Shown here in pieces: positions 33,452 through 41,942 of a stretch of DNA of 50,445 nucleotides. Below the pieces are notes generated by a model that was not told where the DNA came from, searched no databases, and was given only the letters and a program-made list of their open reading frames with translations. How positions within the stretch are numbered: the stretch's first letter is position 1; each line of letters begins with the position of its first letter. This stretch comes from Hoeflea sp. BAL378 (GTDB lineage: Bacteria; Pseudomonadota; Alphaproteobacteria; Rhizobiales; Rhizobiaceae). The DNA is taken from positions 1 through 50,445 of the forward strand of contig NZ_JRJG01000063.1 of the NCBI RefSeq assembly GCF_000759435.1, read 5' to 3'. The position numbers and the translations under genes are program-made.

Positions 33452-34147
33452 ATGAATGCCCTGACCGAAATCCACCCTTCCCACGAGGAGAAGGAAGACC
33501 TCTATTACGCCGTTCACAAGGGCCTGCGGCTGGCCGCCGCCCGGATGCTCATCGCCCTGGGACAGCTCGATCCCTTCGACCGCGACGCGGTCGCCGCGAC
33601 TCTGGGCCAGTTGTCCGATCTCATCGGCATGGGGATGAGCCATCTCACCCATGAGAACCGCGAGATCCACGCGCTCCTGGACACGAGCCTGCCCGGCGTG
33701 GCCGACCATGCCGGCGAGGACCATGAGCACCATGTCGAGACCTTCGAGGAACTCAGCCGGCTGGCAAGCGAGCTGGCCTCGGCCGAGGGCGACGACCGGC
33801 CGCTGCTTCTGCGCCGGCTCTACCAGCGCTTCGCGCTGTTCATCGCCGACGACTTCCGCCACATGCACGAGGAGGAGACCGAGATCCAGCCGCGGATCGA
33901 GGCGCATTATTCGGCGGCCGAGATCACCGGCATCCGCGAGCGCATCGTCGGCGCCATCGCGCCCGAGAAGATGGTGCTGTTCACCCGCGCCATGCTCTCG
34001 GCCGCGAGCCGGCCCGAGCGGGTCGGCCTGGTGACCGGCATGCAGGCCGGGATGCCGGCGCCGGTCTTCGCGGGCGTCATGGGCGCCGTGGTCGGCGAAC
34101 CCTGGTCGTTCGGCGACTGGGACCGCATGGAGGCGTTGCTATGCTGA
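33452..34147 (+). CDS. Haemerythrin HHE-domain protein
   Basis: A 231-aa helical-bundle protein predicted to bind a di-iron centre. Candidate ligands: His in YYAVHKGLRLAAARM, His/Glu in SHLTHENREIHALLD, EDHEHHVETFEEL and FRHMHEEETEIQPRIEAHY. The extra C-terminal ~70 residues (IAPEKMVLFTRAMLSAASR..) form further helices. Such proteins bind O2, NO or help repair Fe-S clusters (as YtfE does). A strong AAGGAG precedes the ATG. The stop is overlapped by a short Cys-rich ORF. Confidence 0.88.
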   Translation: MNALTEIHPSHEEKEDLYYAVHKGLRLAAARMLIALGQLDPFDRDAVAATLGQLSDLIGMGMSHLTHENREIHALLDTSLPGVADHAGEDHEHHVETFEELSRLASELASAEGDDRPLLLRRLYQRFALFIADDFRHMHEEETEIQPRIEAHYSAAEITGIRERIVGAIAPEKMVLFTRAMLSAASRPERVGLVTGMQAGMPAPVFAGVMGAVVGEPWSFGDWDRMEALLC

Positions 34148-34290
34148 GGCGAACCGCAGCCACCCGCCCGCCCGCGGCCCCCTGCAGCCGGATCCCCTCC
34201 GGCACCTGCCTGGGCTGCCCCAACTGCCTGCGCACCGGGTGGATGGACGACGGCAAGTCCGGCAGGCAGCCGGCGATCTGGCCGGACTGA
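34141..34290 (+). CDS. Cys-rich micro-protein overlapping the haemerythrin gene end
   Basis: A 49-codon ORF whose ATG overlaps the haemerythrin stop (ATGCTGA at 34141-34147), with a GGAGG seven bases upstream. The product has four Cys in a C-x8-C-x2-C-x2-C cluster (CSRIPSGTCLGCPNC), a likely Zn or Fe-S/ferric site, between an Arg/Pro/Ala-rich N-terminus and a short tail ending in Trp-Pro-Asp. Start, ribosome site and overlap make translation with the haemerythrin likely. I know no family; a metal-delivery or electron-transfer partner of the di-iron protein is a guess. Confidence 0.55.
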   Translation: MLRRTAATRPPAAPCSRIPSGTCLGCPNCLRTGWMDDGKSGRQPAIWPD

Positions 34291-34450
34291 CGACAGACCT
34301 GTCCGGGAGGCGCATCGGCGCCGCCCCGGACATCCGGCGTTTTCCCAGGAGGCGTCTGGCCCCGCCCGGACCCGTCCGCCCTTGCCACGACTGCCGTTTC
34401 CGGCCATCAGACGGGCATGAGGTGAGGGCAACGCCCGCGAAAGGACGCTG

Positions 34451-35125
34451 ATGATCCCCTGGGTCCGGCTTGACGCCGTTCAACTTGACGATGGTCCCGA
34501 GCTCAAGCTGATGCAGCGCGGCTCCGAGTTCTCGATCATGCTCGGCGCCAACGAGCTGATGAACAGCCGGCTGAGCGGCTCGGAGGAGGCGCTGGCGACG
34601 CTCGCGGCGCAGCGTCTGGCGGGCAGGGCCGGGCTCCGCCTGCTGATCGGCGGGCTCGGCATGGGATTCACCCTGCGCGCGGCGCTGGCGGTGCTGGACA
34701 GCGACGCCCGGGTCACCGTGGCCGAACTGGTGCCCGAGGTCATCGCCTGGGCGCGCGGGCCGATGGCGCCCGTCTTCGGCGGCTGTCTCGACGATTCGCG
34801 CGTGAGCCTCATCGAAGGAGATGTGGGCGAGCCCATCCGCGCGCGCGCCGGCGCCTGGGACGCGATCCTGCTCGATGTCGACAACGGCCCGGAGGGGCTG
34901 ACCCGCACCGGCAATGACGCGCTCTATTCGGCCGAAGGCCTCGCCGCCGCCTTCCGCGCGCTGGCGCCGGGCGGCGTCTTTTCCGTCTGGTCCTCGGCGC
35001 CCGACCCGGCCTTCACCCGGCGGCTCCGCCAGGCGGGCTTTTCCGTCACCGAGGTCCCGACCCGCGCCAGCACGAAGAAACGCGGCGCCCGCCACATGAT
35101 CTGGCTGGCGGTCAGGCCCGGCTGA
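34451..35125 (+). CDS. Spermidine synthase-like methyltransferase fold protein
   Basis: A 224-aa protein of the SpeE superfamily: a short beta-domain (LKLMQRGSEFSIMLGANELM), the nucleotide-binding Rossmann motif LLIGGLGMGFTLRAAL, acidic VTVAELVPEVIAWARG, and WDAILLDVDNGPEGL, followed by LAPGGVFSVWSS. The polyamine-binding Asp/Tyr set of true spermidine synthases is incomplete (LDVDNGP instead of DSSDP), and the protein is 60 residues short, so it may be a methyltransferase or another aminopropyl-like enzyme. AAAGGACG precedes the ATG. Confidence 0.82.
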   Translation: MIPWVRLDAVQLDDGPELKLMQRGSEFSIMLGANELMNSRLSGSEEALATLAAQRLAGRAGLRLLIGGLGMGFTLRAALAVLDSDARVTVAELVPEVIAWARGPMAPVFGGCLDDSRVSLIEGDVGEPIRARAGAWDAILLDVDNGPEGLTRTGNDALYSAEGLAAAFRALAPGGVFSVWSSAPDPAFTRRLRQAGFSVTEVPTRASTKKRGARHMIWLAVRPG

Positions 35126-35140
35126 CGCTGCGGGCGCGCG

Positions 35141-35812
35141 CTATTTCAGGCGTTTTTCGATCATCGACTGGATCAGCATGAACACCGAGACGATCGCCAG
35201 GTAATAGACCAGCGCCGCGCAGTACCACTCGACGAACCGGAACGAGGCGGCGATGGCGTCGTTGACCACCGCCATGATTTCCCTCAGCGAAATCACATAG
35301 GCGAGCGAGGTGACCTTGAGGATGTTGATGAATTCGTTGACGAAGGGCGGCAGCGCCACGCGCAGCGCCTGCGGCAGGATCACCAGCCGGAAGGTCTGGA
35401 ACGGCCTCAGCCCCAGCGCCTGGGCGGCTTCTCCCTGTTCCTTGGCGATCGAGCGCAGCGCGCCCTTCATGATCTCGCCCATATAGGCGACCGAGACCAG
35501 CGTGAGCGAGATTGCCGCGGCGACGAAGGGCGTGAACCAGTGCGCCTTCAAGAGCGCCGGCACCGCCTGCGGCGCGCCGTTCCAGACGATCAGCAGCACC
35601 AGGATCAGCGGCGCCGCCCGGAACACCCAGACATAAACCTGGGCGGCGAAGCGCCGGCCCCTCTTGCCCGAGTTAAGGCACAGCGCCACCGGCAGGCAGC
35701 CGAAGAACGACAGCACGAAGACGATCACCGACAGCACCAGCGCCACGGCCCCGCCGCTCATCAGCGCAGGCGAGGCCAGGGCCTTCAGGAACAAGGCGAG
35801 ATCAAGGGTCAT
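35141..35812 (-). CDS. Polar amino acid ABC transporter permease
   Basis: A 223-aa HisM/GlnP-type permease with about five membrane segments. The EAA loop reads EQGEAAQALGLRPFQTFRLVILPQALRVALP, here in two parts. It follows the binding-protein gene by 20 bp and is the last gene of a four-gene operon. No second permease and no ATPase gene are present in the operon or anywhere in the window, so the importer must borrow an ATPase or use one encoded elsewhere. Confidence 0.92.
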   Translation of the reverse strand: MTLDLALFLKALASPALMSGGAVALVLSVIVFVLSFFGCLPVALCLNSGKRGRRFAAQVYVWVFRAAPLILVLLIVWNGAPQAVPALLKAHWFTPFVAAAISLTLVSVAYMGEIMKGALRSIAKEQGEAAQALGLRPFQTFRLVILPQALRVALPPFVNEFINILKVTSLAYVISLREIMAVVNDAIAASFRFVEWYCAALVYYLAIVSVFMLIQSMIEKRLK

Positions 35813-35832
35813 CGGGCTCGCGCGTCCACAGA

Positions 35833-36642
35833 TCAGGAGTCGTAGTCGACCTCGAACACCGCCGGGTCGAGACCGTATGTCTCGGCCAAAGTGGCGAAGA
35901 ACCCATCCTGGCTCAGCTTCTTGAGCGTGTCGCGCACCCGCGTCAGGTCATCGCCGTTGCGGCGCATGTAGATGCCGTAGGTGAAGTCCGACTGCCAGGT
36001 GTAGGCGATCTTGAACTGGTCGGTGGTGGTGGCCACCCGGTAGGCGCCTTCGGCCTCCTCGGTCAGCGTCGCGTCGGCCCGGCCGACCAGCACCTGCTGG
36101 TAGGCGGCCTGCTGCGTGGGATAGTCCTGCACCGTGACGGCCGGCTTGCCGGCGGTCTTGAACTCCGCGTTGAGCGGGTCGATGCGTTCCTCCACGTAAT
36201 AGGTGCCCGATTCCAGCGCCACGGTCTTGCCGGAGAGGCTTTGGGGATCGGAGATATCCTGGTTGCCGGCCTTGGTGACCAGCACCGTGGCCGACTTCAT
36301 GTAGCGCGCGCCGTCATAGGTCTGGCGCCGTTCCTCGTTGATGTAGATGCCGCTGATGATGAGGTCGCACCGCCCCGACCCGAGCGTCGGCAGCAGCCCG
36401 GCGAAATCGGTGGTGGTGAAGGCGGTGGTGGCGTTCCACTCTCCGGCCAGCGCATTGGCGATGTCGATGTCGATGCCGACCGGCAGCGCGTCGCCGGGAT
36501 CCTTCTTGAAGGTCAGCGGCGGGAAGTTCGCCGTCGTGCACACCGTGAGCGTGCCTGCGGAGACGAAGCTCGGCCCGGCCGCCTGCGCGCCGGAGGCGAG
36601 GCCGGCTGCAAGCGCGGCGGAAATCAGCACTGTCTTCATCAT
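35833..36642 (-). CDS. Amino acid ABC transporter substrate-binding protein
   Basis: A 269-aa periplasmic binding protein (SBP family 3). The signal peptide (KTVLISAALAAGLASGAQA) is followed by GTLTVCTTANFPPLTFKKDP, GIDIDIANALAG, the domain with RCDLIISGIYINEERRQTY and KTVALESGTYYVEERI. I use ATG 36642, 7 nt from AAGGGG, rather than ATG 36648. The ligand is a polar amino acid or related amide; with the amidohydrolase and GYD genes directly upstream, a ureide- or amide-type compound is possible (inference). Confidence 0.9.
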   Translation of the reverse strand: MMKTVLISAALAAGLASGAQAAGPSFVSAGTLTVCTTANFPPLTFKKDPGDALPVGIDIDIANALAGEWNATTAFTTTDFAGLLPTLGSGRCDLIISGIYINEERRQTYDGARYMKSATVLVTKAGNQDISDPQSLSGKTVALESGTYYVEERIDPLNAEFKTAGKPAVTVQDYPTQQAAYQQVLVGRADATLTEEAEGAYRVATTTDQFKIAYTWQSDFTYGIYMRRNGDDLTRVRDTLKKLSQDGFFATLAETYGLDPAVFEVDYDS

Positions 36643-36657
36643 GGTCATTCCCCTTTT

Positions 36658-36975
36658 CTAGACTTTTGCGACGATATTTCCCCAGACGCCGGTGTCGAAA
36701 GCGGGCAGGATCAGCGGATCGACATGGCCGTCGCGCCGCGCCGTGAGCACGTACTGCATCATCGCCTCGTTGCTGGGCATCTCGAACACCTGCACGAAAT
36801 CGTAAGCACCCATGACCGCGTAGAAGGCGATCGACCGGCCGCCGAGCGCCGCGACCCGGTCTTCGCTCACCTTGCGGCGGGCGGCGCTGTCGGAGAGTTC
36901 GGCGAGCCCCTTGGCCGTGAGCTTCATCAGCGACACGTATTTCTGGGCGGCGGGATCGTTGGGCGCGGCGCTCAT
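36658..36975 (-). CDS. GYD-domain protein
   Basis: A 105-aa protein of the GYD family, a dimeric alpha-beta ferredoxin-like fold. It reads KYVSLMKLTAKGLAELSDSA, then GGRSIAFYAVMGAYDFVQVF and MPSNEAMMQYVLTARRDGHV. The GAYD stretch is the family signature. Members often accompany catabolic operons; their role is unknown. Its ATG overlaps the stop of the upstream amidohydrolase (ATGA), and the binding protein gene follows 15 bp later. Confidence 0.88.
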   Translation of the reverse strand: MSAAPNDPAAQKYVSLMKLTAKGLAELSDSAARRKVSEDRVAALGGRSIAFYAVMGAYDFVQVFEMPSNEAMMQYVLTARRDGHVDPLILPAFDTGVWGNIVAKV

Positions 36976-37658
36976 GCGCTGGCGCTCCCGGCCGCGGGCC
37001 CGAGTCCGGACAGCCCGGCGATCACGGCAGCCGAATCGGTGAGCGCGCCAAAAATGCCGTTCTCCACCGTCACCATGTGCAGCGCCGCCTCGTGCGCGTA
37101 AGTGTCGCCGCTGGCGCAGGCGTCCGAAATTGTCAGGCACTGGAAATTGCGGTCGCAGGCCTCGCGCAGCGTGGTGTGCACGCACACATCGGTGGTGCAG
37201 CCGGTAAACATCAGATGGGTGATGCCCTGCGCGCGCAGTACATGCTCGAAATCGGTGTAGGTGAAGGCGCTGTTGCAGGTCTTGTCAACGATGATGTCGC
37301 TGGCCTGCACGTCGATCTCGGGCACGATCTCGAAGCCCGGGCTCGAGCGCAGCAGAACGTCGGTGCCCTCGAGCCCGTTGCGCCTGCGCCGCCATTTTTC
37401 ATAGGGCGTCATGTCGGCGAGGTCGGCCCGGTAGCCCTGGCGGGTGTGGATCACCCTTATGCCGGCAGCGCGGCAGGCCGTAATCAGCTTCGACACGGTG
37501 GGCAGGATCGCCCGCAACGGCGCCGGATCGTAGCCCTGCCTGGCGAAATAGCCGGTGGTGGAGAGGAAATCCTGCTGCAGGTCGATCACCAGAAGCGCGG
37601 TGGCTTCGGGGACGAGCTTGCCGTCATAGGGGAAATCGAAGGGCTTCGCCGTAATCAT
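36972..37658 (-). CDS. Isochorismatase-like cysteine amidohydrolase (biuret hydrolase/RutB group)
   Basis: A 228-aa hydrolase with the catalytic Asp in ALLVIDLQQDFLS, a Lys in IVDKTCNSAF and the nucleophile Cys in FTGCTTDVCVHTTLREACDR (the second Cys of TTDVC). The sequence FDFPYDGKLVPEATALLVID and the TYTDFEHVL region resemble biuret hydrolase (BiuH) and ureidoacrylate hydrolase (RutB). ATG 37658 is chosen for its AGGAG 6 nt upstream; ATG 37679 is an alternative. It leads a four-gene operon (hydrolase, GYD, binding protein, permease) and is divergent from a LysR gene, consistent with catabolism of an imported amide such as biuret or a ureide. Confidence 0.88.
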   Translation of the reverse strand: MITAKPFDFPYDGKLVPEATALLVIDLQQDFLSTTGYFARQGYDPAPLRAILPTVSKLITACRAAGIRVIHTRQGYRADLADMTPYEKWRRRRNGLEGTDVLLRSSPGFEIVPEIDVQASDIIVDKTCNSAFTYTDFEHVLRAQGITHLMFTGCTTDVCVHTTLREACDRNFQCLTISDACASGDTYAHEAALHMVTVENGIFGALTDSAAVIAGLSGLGPAAGSASA

Positions 37659-37765
37659 CTCGGTCTCCTTTGGGGTCAATCTGGCACGGGTAACCGTGCA
37701 GAAAAATCAATTTATCCTGCGCTGAATCGTTCTGTTATACTCAACCATCATTGAAAGGGTGAGCC

Positions 37766-38665
37766 ATGGCCCAGCGGCTTGCGTTCCTGCATTTCCTGCC
37801 CGCCTTCGAAGCGGTCGCCCGGCTGGGCAGCGTGCGCGCCGCCGCCGCCGAACTCAATCTCAGCCCGAGCGCGATCTCGCTTCAGTTGCGCAAGCTGTCC
37901 GACCTGTCGGGCATGGCGCTGTTCGAGAAGTCCGGGCGCAACCTGGCCCTCACGCGGAGCGGCGCGAATTTCGCCGAATCGGTGGCGATCTGCCTCAGCC
38001 AGTTGTCCCAGGCGGCGACGGCCGCGCGCGACGTCGAGCGCGCGCAGCAGACCGCGTCGCTTGCCGTGTCGCTGCCCACCGCGCTCGGGGTGGCCTGGCT
38101 CAGCGGCGCCATCGTCGACTATGCCGAAAGCCGCAACATCCCGAACCTGGTCATCAACGAGGCGATCTCGGCCGATCAGGTCGACTGGGACGCCAACGAC
38201 GTGGCCATCGTCTATGACAACCCGCCCTTTCCGGGCAAGCACTGGCGGCTCTTGAGCCAGGTGCGGCTGCGCACCGTCTGCTCGCCGATCCTGTTCCCGA
38301 GGCTCGACCTGCAGCATCGCGACCGCAAGCTCAACGGCATCACCCTGCTGCACGAGGACGACGGCGAGGAATGGGCAAAATGGGCCGTCGCGGCCCGCGT
38401 CAGCCTGCAGGGCAGCGGCCGCGTCCGCGTCGACAGCGTCGCCCAGGCCATCGCCTCGGCGGTGCAGGGCCACGGCATCGCGCTCGTATCGAACGTGCTG
38501 ACCATGAACTATCTCGCCGAGGGCCGCCTGATCCAGCCGTTCCTGACCTCCATCAACGCCGCCCACGAATACTACATCCTGTGCCGCGAGGAGCGCGCCG
38601 AGGAGCCGCTGATCCAGTCGCTGATCGAGCGCATTCTCGACTACAGCCGGCCGAACCGGAGCTGA
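37766..38665 (+). CDS. LysR family regulator of the divergent amidohydrolase operon
   Basis: A 299-aa LTTR with HTH LPAFEAVARLGSVRAAAAEL followed by NLSPSAISLQLRKLSDLSGM, and a GcvA-like effector domain (ISADQVDWDANDVAIVYDNP, AQAIASAVQGHGIALVSNVL). GAAAGGGTGAG precedes the ATG. The 107-bp gap to the divergent operon has CACGG-GTAA-CCGTG, a small dyad that may be the binding site. Divergent transcription is the classic layout for a LysR regulator and its target. Confidence 0.92.
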   Translation: MAQRLAFLHFLPAFEAVARLGSVRAAAAELNLSPSAISLQLRKLSDLSGMALFEKSGRNLALTRSGANFAESVAICLSQLSQAATAARDVERAQQTASLAVSLPTALGVAWLSGAIVDYAESRNIPNLVINEAISADQVDWDANDVAIVYDNPPFPGKHWRLLSQVRLRTVCSPILFPRLDLQHRDRKLNGITLLHEDDGEEWAKWAVAARVSLQGSGRVRVDSVAQAIASAVQGHGIALVSNVLTMNYLAEGRLIQPFLTSINAAHEYYILCREERAEEPLIQSLIERILDYSRPNRS

Positions 38666-38749
38666 GGCGGGGCAGGCCCGGAAACGCTCTCGCCATCGGC
38701 CAGGGCCTCGGCTAATCTGCGCCGGCAACGCACGCCTCCGGAGCACCCC

Positions 38750-39415
38750 ATGCGCTCGTTTGATGAGATCTTCGCCATCGCCGCCGACCGCAAGGGCGGC
38801 GCCGACGCGCTCAACGCGCTGCTCACCCCGCCGAAATCCGAGGCGGAGCTGGCCGCCATTGCCGATGACCGCTGGCTCGCGGCGATGACCCGCTGCGTCT
38901 TCCAGGCGGGCTTCAACTGGAAGGTGGTCGAGGCCATGTGGCCGGGCTTCGAGGCGGCCTTCGACGGCTTCGATCCGGGCCGCTGCGCCATGCTCACCGA
39001 CGAGGATTTCGGACGCCTTGTCTCCGACACCCGCATCATCCGCAACGGCGGCAAGATCCGCTCGGTGCAGGAGAACGCCGTCTTCGTCCGGGCGCTGGCG
39101 GCTGAGGCCGGCGGCGCGGGCAGGGCGATTGCCGCCTGGCCCTCGACCGATTTCATCGGCCTGCTCGACATGTTCAAGACCCGCGGCAGCCGGCTCGGCG
39201 GCACCACCGGGCAATATTGCCTGCGCAGCCTCGGCAAGGACAGTTTCATCCTGTCGCAGAGCGTGGTCGACCGGCTGATCGCCGAGGGCATCATCGACAA
39301 ACAGCCGACCTCGAAGAAAGCCCTGGCCGAGGTCCAGTCCGCGTTCAATGTCTGGATGAAGCAATCCGGCCGGTCGCTGACCGAGATCAGCCGCACGCTG
39401 GCCATGAGCCTCTAA
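38750..39415 (+). CDS. DNA-3-methyladenine glycosylase I family protein
   Basis: A 221-aa HhH-GPD-superfamily base-excision enzyme. SFDEIFAIAADRKGGADALN is followed by MTRCVFQAGFNWKVVEAMWP (the Tag aromatic pocket region), the helix FGRLVSDTRIIRNGGKIRSV and FKTRGSRLGGTTGQYCLRSLGKD. The Zn-binding Cys/His of E. coli Tag are not obvious, so it belongs to the Tag-like alphaproteobacterial group without the zinc snap. CGGAG lies upstream of the ATG. Confidence 0.85.
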   Translation: MRSFDEIFAIAADRKGGADALNALLTPPKSEAELAAIADDRWLAAMTRCVFQAGFNWKVVEAMWPGFEAAFDGFDPGRCAMLTDEDFGRLVSDTRIIRNGGKIRSVQENAVFVRALAAEAGGAGRAIAAWPSTDFIGLLDMFKTRGSRLGGTTGQYCLRSLGKDSFILSQSVVDRLIAEGIIDKQPTSKKALAEVQSAFNVWMKQSGRSLTEISRTLAMSL

Positions 39416-39480
39416 CCGCTGTTTCGCGTCGGCGCCGGTGGCGTCGGGACGCGGACGCAAGATCTGAAGAAGGAAACGTC

Positions 39481-40113
39481 ATGCAATGGACTCTCGCATT
39501 CGTCGGCGTCTTCGCCATCTTCATCCCGGCGCTGATGCTGCCGGGGCCGGACTTCATAGCCGTCGTGCGCTCGTCGATGGCGCGGGGAGCGCGCGCCGGG
39601 CTGATGACCACCTGCGGCGTGACGCTGGGGCTGGGGCTCTATGCCGGGCTCAGCCTGATCGGCCTGTCGGCGATCCTGGTCCAGTACCAGTGGCTCGCCT
39701 GGCTGGTGCGGGTGCTGGGCGGTCTCTACCTCGGCTATCTCGGCCTGAAACTGTTGATGAGCAAGCCTGCCGAAGTCGAGATCGACGGCGAGGCGGGCGC
39801 GCGCCACGGCAATCCGCTGGTCTTCGGCTTCCTGGTGACATTGACCAATCCCAAGGCGATCGTGCTGTTCACCAGCGTCTTCGCCACCGCCGTCACCGAT
39901 GCCATGCCGCTGTGGGTGATGGCGGCGATGATCGGCCTGGTGATGGTGAGTGCCGCCGTCTGGTACACGCTGGTGACGCTGTTCATGTCGTCGCGCCGGG
40001 TGATCGCCCGGTTCGAGAACGCCCGCCATGTCATTGAGCGCGCCGCCGGCGTCTGCTTCATCGCCATCGGCGGCAAGATCCTGGCCGACAGCCGCAATCC
40101 GCTCACGCCCTGA
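39481..40113 (+). CDS. LysE/RhtB family exporter (second copy)
   Basis: A 210-aa transporter: FAIFIPALMLPGPDFIAVVR is the family signature, followed by five further membrane segments and TLTNPKAIVLFTSVFA. ATG 39481 has GAAGGA upstream; a longer in-frame reading overlaps the glycosylase gene and is rejected. It differs clearly from the copy at 17.5 kb and is of the RhtB/threonine-export type. The following 293 bp to the chemoreceptor gene hold only AT-rich promoter-like sequence around 40290-40340. Confidence 0.92.
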   Translation: MQWTLAFVGVFAIFIPALMLPGPDFIAVVRSSMARGARAGLMTTCGVTLGLGLYAGLSLIGLSAILVQYQWLAWLVRVLGGLYLGYLGLKLLMSKPAEVEIDGEAGARHGNPLVFGFLVTLTNPKAIVLFTSVFATAVTDAMPLWVMAAMIGLVMVSAAVWYTLVTLFMSSRRVIARFENARHVIERAAGVCFIAIGGKILADSRNPLTP

Positions 40114-40406
40114 CCCCGGGCGGAAATGGCGGCCGGCGCGTCCGGCCCGGCATCGGGCGGTGTCGTTTTGAAACATCGGGAAGCGACGCCGGAGCAGGCT
40201 CGTGGAATTATTGTGGTCCAATTCCGGGCGAGCCGGATGGGAAACAGGGGTTTGCCGCCGGAAAGTGCAAGATACCACGGGTTCGAGTTAGGATTACATT
40301 AGTTAATTCTGTTGGAATGTAGTTTCGAGGCGATTAATGCCTTGTTGCATGCCGGGACAACCGCGGATGGTTAGCGATCTCTCACGGCGTAAGATCGGGA
40401 AGCATC

Positions 40407-41915
40407 ATGGACCAGGACACCGCAGCCACACGCGAAATCGCCGACAAGCTCAAATTCGTGGGAATGAAGGAAGAACAACGGGCGGCGCTGCGGACCCTCA
40501 AGCCCCAGATCGAACGCTCGGTGGGGCCTGCGCTGGACCGGTTCTATCGCGAGGCCATGTCCAATCCGGAAACCTCCCGGCATTTCCGCGACCAGTCCCA
40601 TGTCGACCACGCCAAGCAGAAGCAGGTCGACCATTGGGTCATGATCTCCACCGGCATGTTCGACCAGAATTATATCGACGGCGTGACCCGCATCGGCAAG
40701 GTGCACGCGAGGCTCGGCCTCGAGCCGAAATGGTATATCGGCGGCTATTCGCTGATTCTCGAGGAACTGATCACCAACATCATCGAGACCGAAGTCACCG
40801 GTTTCGGCGCGGGCAAGAAGGCCCGCAAGGCGAGCCTCGGCGTGGGCGCGGTCGTCAAGGCGGCGCTGATCGACATGGACTACGCCATTTCGGTCTATCT
40901 CGACGCCCTGAGCGAGGAGCGCGCCAAGGCGGAAGCCGAACAGGCCCGGCTCAAGGCCGAGCAGGACAAGGCGCTCAACGCGCTCGGCCGGGCGCTGGCC
41001 GGATTGTCCGGGGGCGACCTCGGCTCCACCATTTCCGAGCCGCTGGCCGCCGATTTCGACCAGCTCAAGCACAATTACAATGACGCGGTCGCCAGGCTCA
41101 ACGAGGCCTTCGTCGAGATCATGGCGTCCATCCGCCAGTCGAGCTCCGACACGCGCGAGCTCTCCGGCGCCACCAACGACATGGCCCGCCGCACCGAGCA
41201 GCAGGCGGCGGCGCTGGAACAGACCGCGGCCGCCATCGAGGAGATCTCCACCATCTCCAAACAGTCGGCGGTGCGCACCAACGAGGCGCGCCAGGTGGTC
41301 GACCAGACCTCGCAGCATGCGACCCAGTCGGGCGAGACCGTCACCGAGGCGATCGCCGCGATGGGCAAGATCGAGCAGTCCTCCAAGAAGATCACCCAGA
41401 TCATCACGGTGATCGACGAGATCTCGTTCCAGACCAACCTCCTGGCGCTCAACGCCGGCGTCGAGGCCGCGCGCGCCGGCGAGGCGGGCAGGGGCTTTGC
41501 CGTGGTCGCCCAGGAAGTGCGCGAACTGGCGCAGCGCTCAGCCTCCGCCGCCAAGGAGATCAAGGAACTGATCGAGGCCTCCTTCGCCGACGTTCTCAAG
41601 GGCGTGTCGCTGGTCAACAAGACCGGCGAGGCGCTGACCAGCATCGGCGGCCAGGTGCGCACCATCAGCGACCATTTCGCTTCGATCTCGCAATCGGCGC
41701 AGGAGCAGGCCTCGGGCATCGCCGAGATCAACACCGCGGTCAGTTCGATGGACCACATCACCCAGCAGAACGCCGCCATGGTGGAGCAGACCAACGCCGC
41801 GACGCAGAACCTGCTCGGCATCAACCAGACGCTGGCGGAGCTGGCCGGGCGGTTCACGGTCTCGGGCCAGATCAGCCAGACCATGGGCCAGTCGCGGTCT
41901 TCCAGGGCCGCCTGA
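40407..41915 (+). CDS. Globin-coupled methyl-accepting chemotaxis protein (HemAT-like)
   Basis: A 502-aa soluble chemoreceptor. Residues about 10-165 are a protoglobin sensor with proximal His at about 100 ([17 protein letters not shown]). There is no membrane segment. A linker with a charged helix ([20 protein letters not shown]) and a HAMP-like region precede the MCP signalling domain with tip [20 protein letters not shown] and [20 protein letters not shown]. The haem should bind O2, giving aerotaxis. No che genes are nearby. GGGA lies upstream of the ATG. Confidence 0.95.
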   Translation: MDQDTAATREIADKLKFVGMKEEQRAALRTLKPQIERSVGPALDRFYREAMSNPETSRHFRDQSHVDHAKQKQVDHWVMISTGMFDQNYIDGVTRIGKVHARLGLEPKWYIGGYSLILEELITNIIETEVTGFGAGKKARKASLGVGAVVKAALIDMDYAISVYLDALSEERAKAEAEQARLKAEQDKALNALGRALAGLSGGDLGSTISEPLAADFDQLKHNYNDAVARLNEAFVEIMASIRQSSSDTRELSGATNDMARRTEQQAAALEQTAAAIEEISTISKQSAVRTNEARQVVDQTSQHATQSGETVTEAIAAMGKIEQSSKKITQIITVIDEISFQTNLLALNAGVEAARAGEAGRGFAVVAQEVRELAQRSASAAKEIKELIEASFADVLKGVSLVNKTGEALTSIGGQVRTISDHFASISQSAQEQASGIAEINTAVSSMDHITQQNAAMVEQTNAATQNLLGINQTLAELAGRFTVSGQISQTMGQSRSSRAA

Positions 41916-41942
41916 CGCGGGGGGCGACTTGGCGCCGCGCCG

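Noticed and set aside
34451-35125. Calling the SpeE-like protein spermidine synthase outright
   Set aside because: It is short for the family and lacks the usual DSSDP-type polyamine motif, so only the superfamily is supported.
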